Below are positions 14,977-20,936 of a stretch of 25,267 bases of DNA, one piece after another. The translations under genes were made by a program, and so were the position numbers. The stretch lies in contig CAYRAM010000033.1 of assembly GCA_964422295.1 (NCBI GenBank), forward strand, positions 1 through 25,267, written 5' to 3'. The notes below the pieces were generated by a model. It saw only the letters and a list, made by a program, of their open reading frames with translations, was not told the DNA's origin and ran no database searches. Every line of letters begins with the position of its first letter. The stretch's first letter is position 1. The DNA is from UBA12191 sp964422295. GTDB taxonomy: Bacteria > Planctomycetota > UBA8108 > UBA1146.

Positions 14977-17153
14977 GGACTGTATTCTCCTACTCTTCGC
15001 TTCTCTTGGTCTGCAGATGACCATTCGGGCTCTAATTCAAACCTATTGATGATCTCGTCCGCTTGCGACGAATTGTCGAAAAGAAATTTGCTACTTGTTA
15101 ATAGTTGAATGTGCTCGTTAATACTTTGGACCACTTCTCGCGATTCATTCTTCTGGATGAGCCGGGTCCGTTTTCTCTCCAGCTCAGCGACCAGAATTTC
15201 CGCCATATACTGAGGAACCATGAGGTTACGCTCGCTGCTGTCCTGCCATCGATCCTCTTTGACGATTCGTTCCTGGATGTCGATAAGTAGCGATTTTTGA
15301 TCCATATCGGTGAGGTGATTCAAATCGGGGACCTCCCGATTTTCACAGACCACCAAAGCCAATCCCCGATGTACCGGAGATCTCCACCGCTGGGGAGGAA
15401 AGATCCGAAACAGGGGGCGGTAATAGGAGGAGTCACGAACCACCATTTTCAACATGACATCCTCTTCCTCAGCAATCGCATCGGAAAGAGGCCCCTTTTG
15501 GGAAACATTCTCTGAGGAGATCTCCGAGGACGGATCGATCTCCACTTCTGGATCCGGATTTGTCGCTGCGGTGGACTCGTTTTGACTCTCGATAACCACC
15601 GTTTCCCCACCCTGTGATACATATGCAACATTTGGTCCTGCGCCCGCTTCGATGCCGGTCCGCCGACCCGATTGCGCCGATCCCTGCCGCTGGACAGGTC
15701 GCCGCTGGACAGGTCGTCGCTGGCGATCCTCCTGAAAATCGAGGTGGATGGACGGCTCGGTCCACCCGGTTTGCAGAGCGACCTGGCGAACCCCTTCGTC
15801 GAGCACGATCTGGCCCAGCAGGGAAAGGGGCTGCAGAACTCGCTTGGAGAGATCTCGACGCGCTTTCGAGGCAATCTGAGGAGTACTCTCCCCAACCTGA
15901 AACCCGTGCTCCTGAAGAATATTGGCAATCAAAAACTCCAACGAAGAAACTCCGGAAGCCAGGACTTCTTCAAAGGCTTCCTTCCCCCCATCCGAAATGA
16001 GCAGATCACAGGGATCTACTCCCGACTCCAGGATGACGACTCTCACCTGAACTTCTGTTCCCAAAAAAAGCTCGCAACACCTGGAAGCAGCCTTTTTCCC
16101 CGCTTCATCTCCATCAAAGAGAAGATCGACCCGGTCAACCTTTCGCGAGATCATCTGGGCTCCCTGCACCGTCAACGCCGTCCCCAAGACGGCCACCGCT
16201 GTTCCGAAGCCCGATTGGTGCGCCATCATGACATCCGTGTATCCCTCGGAGAGAATCAGGCTGCGACCCCGTCTGATTTGATCCAAACCCTGATGGTAGC
16301 CGTACAGCAGTTTGCTTTTGCTATAGATTCGGGTCTCCGGCGAATTGATGTACTTTGGAGGAGCGGGTCTCGATGATCCTTCAGAAGGATCGGGCACAGA
16401 TCCGAGGTGACGTCCTCCGAAAGCGACAACCTCACCACTCTCCCGGGTCGCCCCTTTTCCAGGACGAATGATCGGAAAGATGATTCGATCCCTGAAAGTG
16501 TCGTACCAGGTTCCCTCGCGCCCTTCCTTCAACAACCCCAAATCGAATGCGCGCTTCAGGGCACTCTCGGGATCGCTCGCCTCCTTCAATGTGTCCGTGA
16601 GAGAGCTGAATCCCGGAGGAGCAAACCCGATTCGAAATTTTCGAATCGTCCCTGCGTGAAACCCTCGCTCCTTCAAATACTCTCTGGCGACCTTCCCTGC
16701 CGGGGACTCCAGTTGCCGGGTAAACCATCCGGCTACCCAATCCAGCATCTCCAGATCCAGATTTTTCTGCTGGGCAACCATTGGATCCACTTTGCGTTTC
16801 TGGAATTCGATTCCTGCCCGTTCCGCCAGATGCTCCAGAGCACCAGGAAAATCGAGGCCCAAGCGCTTCTGGATGAAAGAGAAGACATCGCCACTCTCAT
16901 TACATGCCCAACAGCGGAAGGTTCCGCGATCAGGATCGACATCCATGGAAGGATTCTTGTCTGCATGAAATGGGCACAGACCTTTGAATACCCGACCCCG
17001 CTGCTGCAATTCGATGCCCTCATCGCGGATGACCTCCTCGATGGGATTGGCATCACGGATCCGATCTCGATCGTCGTTTTGCAACAGGGACAAAACTGGC
17101 CTTTCAGCTTCTTCGCTTTCTCCTGTGGCCGCATGCAGAATCCCATAGGGCAC
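14973..17153 (-). CDS. dnaG: DNA primase DnaG
   Basis: DnaG makes RNA primers at the replication fork with DnaB helicase. Domains in order: a CHC2 zinc ribbon (C60, H63, C81, C84 in GLCPFHADKNPSM...FRCWAC), a DnaG-specific N-terminal catalytic region with AFGGRHL and KYINSPET, TOPRIM motifs SEGYTD (302-307) and DGDEAG (347-352), and a C-terminal helicase-interaction region. At 726 residues it is longer than typical (about 580-650). The extra length is mostly a low-complexity linker (about 475-570) that includes a doubled RRPVQ. The start is doubtful: GTG 17153 has little ribosome-binding sequence, while TTG 17093 has AAAGG 6 bases upstream and would begin closer to the usual DnaG N-terminus. 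The stop overlaps rpoD. No rpsU is seen upstream. Confidence 0.95.
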   Translation of the reverse strand: MPYGILHAATGESEEAERPVLSLLQNDDRDRIRDANPIEEVIRDEGIELQQRGRVFKGLCPFHADKNPSMDVDPDRGTFRCWACNESGDVFSFIQKRLGLDFPGALEHLAERAGIEFQKRKVDPMVAQQKNLDLEMLDWVAGWFTRQLESPAGKVAREYLKERGFHAGTIRKFRIGFAPPGFSSLTDTLKEASDPESALKRAFDLGLLKEGREGTWYDTFRDRIIFPIIRPGKGATRESGEVVAFGGRHLGSVPDPSEGSSRPAPPKYINSPETRIYSKSKLLYGYHQGLDQIRRGRSLILSEGYTDVMMAHQSGFGTAVAVLGTALTVQGAQMISRKVDRVDLLFDGDEAGKKAASRCCELFLGTEVQVRVVILESGVDPCDLLISDGGKEAFEEVLASGVSSLEFLIANILQEHGFQVGESTPQIASKARRDLSKRVLQPLSLLGQIVLDEGVRQVALQTGWTEPSIHLDFQEDRQRRPVQRRPVQRQGSAQSGRRTGIEAGAGPNVAYVSQGGETVVIESQNESTAATNPDPEVEIDPSSEISSENVSQKGPLSDAIAEEEDVMLKMVVRDSSYYRPLFRIFPPQRWRSPVHRGLALVVCENREVPDLNHLTDMDQKSLLIDIQERIVKEDRWQDSSERNLMVPQYMAEILVAELERKRTRLIQKNESREVVQSINEHIQLLTSSKFLFDNSSQADEIINRFELEPEWSSADQEKRRVGEYSP
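15689..15718. repeat. 15-bp in-frame duplication inside dnaG
   Basis: GCTGGACAGGTCGCC is followed directly by GCTGGACAGGTCGTC, one base different. On the coding (minus) strand this doubles a five-residue stretch, giving RRPVQRRPVQ in the linker between the catalytic core and the helicase-binding domain. The unit is a multiple of three, so the frame is kept. Confidence 0.9.
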
Positions 17154-17374
17154 TCACCGGAGAAAAGGGCGATGGACATATCCGCTACTCATCGGGATGA
17201 ATCCCTGGGGAATCATCCGTGAGGATGCGAGGTCATCATGGATACTTGAAGCCGTCTTCGGCAGAACAGTGGCGCGGTGATTCCCGCAGGATCCCTCGTA
17301 GCACCCGGTGCCGGGGAAGATCTGGGGAGCCGGACTGAAACGGGAGGATACATCTGCATTCTTTCAAACGCCAG

Positions 17375-18313
17375 TCAATCGTCCTCCACCAGAGGACCGA
17401 TTTTTTCCACGACGAGACGTGCCAATTCGACCCACTGATCCGGTGAAACCTGATCCGGACGAGATCCGCCGGTGAGACCCTCGACCTCCCATTCCGTCAA
17501 TCCCAACTGGCCGAGGAGCCGTGAGAGGGATTTTCTTCTGCCCTGAAAGCAGGTCCTCACCAATTTCATCCAGCCCTGGGGCTGGTCAGGAACCGGGACC
17601 CGGCGAGTCCACCGATAAAAGGCTGAATCGACTCTCGGAGCCGGGACAAATGCGTGAGGCGGTACTTTGCGCGTGATTTGGCCTGCTCCCAGCCTCGATA
17701 AGAGCACACTGCTCGTGCCATACTCACGACTTCCTGGTGCAGCAACCCACCTCTCGGCAACCTCCTGCTGTACCAGCACTCCAAACCCCGTCATTCGGGG
17801 ACACTCCTCCACCAGTAAACACACCAGAGGACTTGCAATCGAATAAGGCAAATTGGCCACCAATTGAAATTCGCCCTCAGGAAGCGCAGCCAGGATTTCC
17901 GCAGACAAACGGTTTTTTGTCTCCAGAGCATCCGCTTCAACGACCTGCAGAAGTTCTCCGGGAAACGAGTCTTTCAAATATTTTGCCAGCAAGGAATCGA
18001 TCTCTATCGCGACAACCGGCTCTCCCCTCTCCAGCAATACCCGCGTCAAAGTACCCGGACCCGGTCCCACTTCCACGACAGGGCAACCATCAGGGACTTC
18101 CGCATCCCTCACCAAAGCCCTCAACAGGTTCCCATCGAAGAGAAAATTTTGCCCCTTACGGGGATCAAACCGAAATCCTCGATCACGGAGTTCCTCGAGG
18201 ATACTTGAGCGCGAAATTGAAAACGGGAATTCCCCCGTGGGGGAATTCCCGTTTTCTGCGCTTGGTCCACTCGCTGCCTGCTCAGAGGAATTCCCCCCAG
18301 GGCGAATGCTCAC
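17375..18313 (-). CDS. rsmA: 16S rRNA (adenine1518-N6/adenine1519-N6)-dimethyltransferase RsmA (KsgA)
   Basis: RsmA dimethylates two adjacent adenines in helix 45 of 16S rRNA, a late quality-control step in small-subunit assembly. Landmarks in the 312-residue protein: GQNFL at 54-58, SAM-binding E81-VGPGPGTLT90, acidic VVAIEID, and catalytic N154-LPY157. Length is slightly above the usual 270-290 because of an N-terminal extension of about 32 residues before the conserved part. The start is GTG 18313, overlapping the stop of the OmpA-like gene as GTGA. No ATG, GTG or TTG exists between there and the conserved GQNFL. Codons 20-32 coincide with a perfect inverted repeat described separately, so expression may be controlled by RNA folding. 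The 221 bp after the gene (17154-17374) show no gene I can support. Confidence 0.95.
   Translation of the reverse strand: MSIRPGGNSSEQAASGPSAENGNSPTGEFPFSISRSSILEELRDRGFRFDPRKGQNFLFDGNLLRALVRDAEVPDGCPVVEVGPGPGTLTRVLLERGEPVVAIEIDSLLAKYLKDSFPGELLQVVEADALETKNRLSAEILAALPEGEFQLVANLPYSIASPLVCLLVEECPRMTGFGVLVQQEVAERWVAAPGSREYGTSSVLLSRLGAGQITRKVPPHAFVPAPRVDSAFYRWTRRVPVPDQPQGWMKLVRTCFQGRRKSLSRLLGQLGLTEWEVEGLTGGSRPDQVSPDQWVELARLVVEKIGPLVEDD
18219..18256 (-). promoter_or_regulatory. Perfect 18-bp inverted repeat (terminator/attenuator-like) within the rsmA 5' coding region
   Basis: Left arm GAAAACGGGAATTCCCCC (18219-18236) and right arm 18239-18256 are perfect reverse complements, separated by two bases. 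On the rsmA coding strand the hairpin would end in GTTTTCAATTT, like an intrinsic terminator with an A-rich foot. It spans codons 20-32. A third copy of the arm core, GGGGGGAATTCC, lies upstream at 18298-18287 (codons 6-9) and could pair with the first arm of the hairpin instead. The sequence pattern is certain; a regulatory role is inference. Confidence 0.6.
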
Positions 18314-19071
18314 TCGATTGGCTCTCCCAGTCTGATCTCGACGCGACGACACTGGCTGCGCCCTGCTTCGGTATCCGGATTCACCCCTGGTACGGGCTGC
18401 GCCCAGCCAGAGGAGGAGAGGCGCACCAGCGACTTGTTGAAACCGAGCGCAACAAACTCTTTGAATACTGTATGAGCCCTCTTCGCTCCCAACTCCCAAT
18501 TGTCTGCATTCTTGGACTTACGAATTGGAGTGTTGTCGGTGTGGCCATCAATAAAGACGATGTATTCAGGATAATCTCTCTGAATATTTTTCACCAACTC
18601 CTGAATGATCGCCTTGCCTTGCTTCTTGAGAGTACTTCTTCCTTTATCGAAGAGCACGTCATCCCGAAGCATGATCCCACCCGTTTCGGGATTGGTGCTA
18701 ACTCCGGGTGCAATCTGCTCGGTCGAAATAACCACCTTGGGGATGTCGTTCAAACTTTGTTGCAAAGCGGCATTGACCTCAAGAAGGGAATTCCTTTCTT
18801 TGGTCACGGCATCGAGAATACTCTCCAAGTCTAAAATGCGAGCAGAACTTCTTTGCAACTGGGCCTCACCATCAAAGCCGGCAATTTGGGTATCCTTGAG
18901 CCGCTTTTCCATATCCGAATTGACGCGATTCGCCCGCTGCAGTTTGCTGACGGCATCCTCATACTTGACATATGGAACACAGGAGCAAATCAAAAGCGGA
19001 ATGATCCACAGAGAGAGAAGTCGAACACTCTTTGATACCAAACTCACTGAGAGGCTAGAGCAGTCGTTCAT
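18310..19071 (-). CDS. OmpA-family peptidoglycan-binding lipoprotein (Pal/MotB-like)
   Basis: This 253-residue envelope protein probably tethers the outer membrane to peptidoglycan. The N-terminus MNDCSSLSVSLVSKSVRLLSLW... is a signal ending in lipobox I28-CS-C31. A coiled-coil region of about 80 residues follows (KLQRANRVNSDMEKRLKD onward). The C-terminal OmpA domain shows LFDKGRSTLKKQGKAIIQEL, then YPEYIVFIDGHTDNTPIRKSKNADNWELGAKRAHTVFKEF, and ends SQCRRVEIRL. The TD and R residues bind diaminopimelate in the family. The NTPI...NWELGAKRA wording is closer to MotB-type than to E. coli Pal, but there is no proton-channel TM helix with Asp, so it is not MotB. ATG 19071 has AAAGGA 7 bases upstream. 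The stop overlaps the rsmA start. Confidence 0.88.
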   Translation of the reverse strand: MNDCSSLSVSLVSKSVRLLSLWIIPLLICSCVPYVKYEDAVSKLQRANRVNSDMEKRLKDTQIAGFDGEAQLQRSSARILDLESILDAVTKERNSLLEVNAALQQSLNDIPKVVISTEQIAPGVSTNPETGGIMLRDDVLFDKGRSTLKKQGKAIIQELVKNIQRDYPEYIVFIDGHTDNTPIRKSKNADNWELGAKRAHTVFKEFVALGFNKSLVRLSSSGWAQPVPGVNPDTEAGRSQCRRVEIRLGEPIE

Positions 19072-19445
19072 CAATAGTTCCTTTCACGGACTCGAAGGAC
19101 TTGAGTCACGATCGCAGAGGCTTGCAGCGGCACGAATCCTTACCCAAAAAGAGATCCCCGCTCATTGGAATCGTTCAAACCTGCTGAATACACTTACGGT
19201 TTCAGCGATCTGCATCCGTTCCCATGCATGAGTTTCATGAGGTCTATCTATCGACTTGGATCCGGGATGCTTTTTCCCCCGATCGAGCTCGCCCATGGAC
19301 GAGATCCACCACAAGACCAGGGTGCGACATCCCCCTGGAAGGGGCAGTGTGCCATGGAGTACTCCTGTAAGGAAGGGCCCTCAGGCAGATTCACAGCCGC
19401 CATGGGCGGTCGACTTGTGAGGTCTCATCAGGGGCCATCCTGAAT
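19072..19445. other. Non-coding interval upstream of the OmpA-like gene
   Basis: About 375 bp without a supportable gene. It must hold the promoter and leader of the OmpA-like lipoprotein gene. A TTGAAC on the minus strand near 19170 is present, but no good -10 follows. Short open frames here lack ribosome-binding sites or family signals. I looked for SRP RNA, tmRNA and common riboswitch cores on both strands and found none. Confidence 0.5.
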
Positions 19446-19486
19446 AAAAAATCGGGCCCCCGCAGGTCGCCCACGGAGGCCCGATT
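19446..19486 (-). terminator. Rho-independent terminator after the HTH-TM gene
   Basis: On the minus strand AATCGGGCC (19486-19478) pairs with GGCCCGATT (19458-19450), enclosing about 19 bases that can pair further. A T6 run follows, then ATTCAGG. It lies about 20 bp past the stop of the 19507-20145 gene. Confidence 0.88.
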
Positions 19487-19506
19487 CATCCGCTCAATTC
19501 GTCTCG

Positions 19507-20145
19507 TTACAGACTGTTTACAATACTCTCGATGAGCCCATTCATGAAGTTGACCGCACCATGATTTCCCCAATCGGGGAAGGTTCCCCCAGGATTCATC
19601 AGGTTCATCAACAAGGCTGCGGGGATCAACAAGCAGAGCAGAGTAAGCACCATCAATACCGTCATAGCCGTCGCAGGCTTTTTTCGCACCAGTTGCATCT
19701 CCGTATTGCCGGCGAGGAGCAATTCATCGCCGCCTGCGTCCAACGGTTCCTCGTCGAAATCGAATGAGTCGAGAGAGAGTTCGTCGGTGTCGATCACGGT
19801 TTCGTCACCCACCCCTCCCATACTCAATTCTGATTCCCCTTCCAGGAGACCGGAACCCCCTTCATCTTCAAGGAGCCCCTCAATATTGAGCACCGTCTCA
19901 TCGGTAGAAAAGTCTTCCAGCTCAAGACCGTCGTCTTCCAGCAAACCGGAACTCTCCTCAGAAAGCACCACGGTCGGTTCGGTGGAACGGCTTTCCATGT
20001 AGAAATCCAGGTCTTGCCTGCTGAAGTAAACCTCACCACTATCGTGCTCTGCACGGATTTCCTGATTGCTGACAAGCCCCTGAAGTTCTTCTACGGAAAC
20101 TCCAAGGTGCTGTGCAGCCTGATCAAAGTTCATACGATTCGACAT
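19507..20145 (-). CDS. HTH-domain protein with acidic linker and membrane helix
   Basis: This is a 212-residue protein of unknown function. Residues 5-50 (MNFDQAAQHLGVSVEELQGLVSNQEIRAEHDSGEVYFSRQDLDFYM) look like a MerR/excisionase-type winged HTH (HTH_17), which reads a short recognition helix and a wing. A very acidic, Ser/Gly/Leu-rich linker follows (about 55-140), in which GLLED/GLLEG and DETV recur. A short basic patch (VRKKP) then precedes a membrane helix at about 156-178 (TAMTVLMVLTLLCLLIPAALLMNLM) and a small C-terminal tail. The HTH would face the cytoplasm. Homologous layouts occur in planctomycetes as far as I know, without an assigned function. ATG 20145 has AGGAAAGG 9 bases upstream. 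A terminator follows. Confidence 0.8.
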   Translation of the reverse strand: MSNRMNFDQAAQHLGVSVEELQGLVSNQEIRAEHDSGEVYFSRQDLDFYMESRSTEPTVVLSEESSGLLEDDGLELEDFSTDETVLNIEGLLEDEGGSGLLEGESELSMGGVGDETVIDTDELSLDSFDFDEEPLDAGGDELLLAGNTEMQLVRKKPATAMTVLMVLTLLCLLIPAALLMNLMNPGGTFPDWGNHGAVNFMNGLIESIVNSL

Positions 20146-20172
20146 CAATCAAAACCTTTCCTGGGGACAAAC

Positions 20173-20553
20173 TTACTGACGGCCCGCATCTTTCATCGCC
20201 TTGACGCTAGGCCTCTGCTTGCCCTTCTGGGAGTACTCCTGTGGGACGAAGTCGTAATTCAGATCACGAACACTGTGAATGCTGAATCCGTTCCCGGACT
20301 CAAAGCCGGTCCAAAGTTTTTTGGTGTTGGTGTCAAAGATAGCGAGGCCCTCTGCGGCGCCCTTACCCTGCATGACAAATGAGGTCATGATGTACCCATT
20401 GCTGGCAGATCCGGTCTCCCCGAATGCGACTTGCGGCTGTGTGGCATCGGAGCCGATCCAGAGAATAAAATTGGCACCGAGGGAGATGCCCAGCAAAAGG
20501 GCCATCCAGAATGTCCGCTGACGTCGCGGATCTTCGGCTGTAGTGTGAGACAT
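20173..20553 (-). CDS. Small single-helix membrane protein, unknown function
   Basis: I do not recognise this 126-residue protein. It has a short polar N-terminus with RRQR, one membrane helix (about residues 16-33, WMALLLGISLGANFILWI), then a soluble domain that is probably extracytoplasmic. That domain contains YIMTSFVMQGKGAAEGLAIFDTNTKKLWTGF, which could form a beta-rich repeat (an AIFDTNTKKLW-like strand pair), and ends in a basic tail. ATG 20553 has AAAGGA 9 bases upstream; ATG codons further upstream overlap that site and are less likely. It lies 27 bp before the HTH-TM gene on the same strand, so the two probably form one operon. Confidence 0.72.
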   Translation of the reverse strand: MSHTTAEDPRRQRTFWMALLLGISLGANFILWIGSDATQPQVAFGETGSASNGYIMTSFVMQGKGAAEGLAIFDTNTKKLWTGFESGNGFSIHSVRDLNYDFVPQEYSQKGKQRPSVKAMKDAGRQ

Positions 20554-20778
20554 GGCTCTCATTCCTTTCACGAGTCCCGAACAATCCGTTCAGGGGACTC
20601 AAGTTCCTGAATCCCAATGCTTGGAATTCTTTACTGACCGCCGGGCATCGCAAAAGCAACTCTGCCCAACTACTTCCGACCTGTCCCCACAGGTCCCAAA
20701 GATGACACCGGAACCGTTTCGCCTCGAATACCAAAAATGGTCGGCACGAAACCGGCGGTGCATTCTCCGGGGATGACG

Positions 20779-20794
20779 AATCACCCGGGTGATT
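20779..20794. promoter_or_regulatory. 16-bp perfect palindrome, candidate operator
   Basis: AATCACCCGGGTGATT is fully self-complementary. It lies about 225 bp upstream of the ATG at 20553 and 21 bp from the 18-bp tandem duplication. Such symmetry fits a dimeric repressor site. No obvious -35/-10 pair is attached, so function is inferred only. Confidence 0.4.
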
Positions 20795-20815
20795 ATTCTG
20801 TCTCATTTTCACTGA

Positions 20816-20851
20816 AACAGCGGAAAACCCCGTAACAGCGGAAAACCCCGT
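20816..20851. repeat. 18-bp tandem duplication
   Basis: AACAGCGGAAAACCCCGT occurs twice head to tail (20816-20833 and 20834-20851) with no mismatch. It lies in non-coding DNA between recG and the small TM gene. Confidence 0.95.
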
Positions 20852-20936
20852 GAAAACAGATCACTTTTGCAGGTTCCCCTCGAACCTGTGGTCCCCACAG
20901 GGCTTCCACGGCTCAGTCAGGGATTGTAGCCCGCTC

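Larger units (their letters stand above)
20554..20936. other. Non-coding interval between recG and the small TM gene
   Basis: About 380 bp without a supportable gene. It contains an 18-bp tandem duplication (20816-20851), a 16-bp perfect palindrome (20779-20794), and short hairpins GACCTGT-CCCC-ACAGGTC (20678-20695) and CCTGTGG-TCC-CCACAGG (20886-20902). No T-rich tail follows the latter, so a recG terminator is not clear. It presumably holds the promoter and leader of the small TM gene. Confidence 0.6.

Noticed and set aside
18314..18499. Longer N-terminus for RsmA
   Set aside because: It overlaps the OmpA-domain coding sequence in another frame; GTG 18313 overlapping the upstream stop gives a protein of near-normal size.
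18310..19071. MotB flagellar stator protein
   Set aside because: The C-terminal domain is MotB-like, but the N-terminus is a lipoprotein signal and lacks the Asp-bearing channel helix.
19300..19440. SRP RNA or hammerhead-like motif (GGAAGG- and CTGATGAG-like strings)
   Set aside because: The conserved SRP core (GGAAGGAAGCAGC) is absent and the hammerhead GAAA core is missing, so no RNA family is supported.
20363..20812. Minus-strand frame of about 150 codons overlapping the small TM gene
   Set aside because: Composition is Cys/Arg/His-rich with no family resemblance, and the better-supported TM gene uses another frame here.
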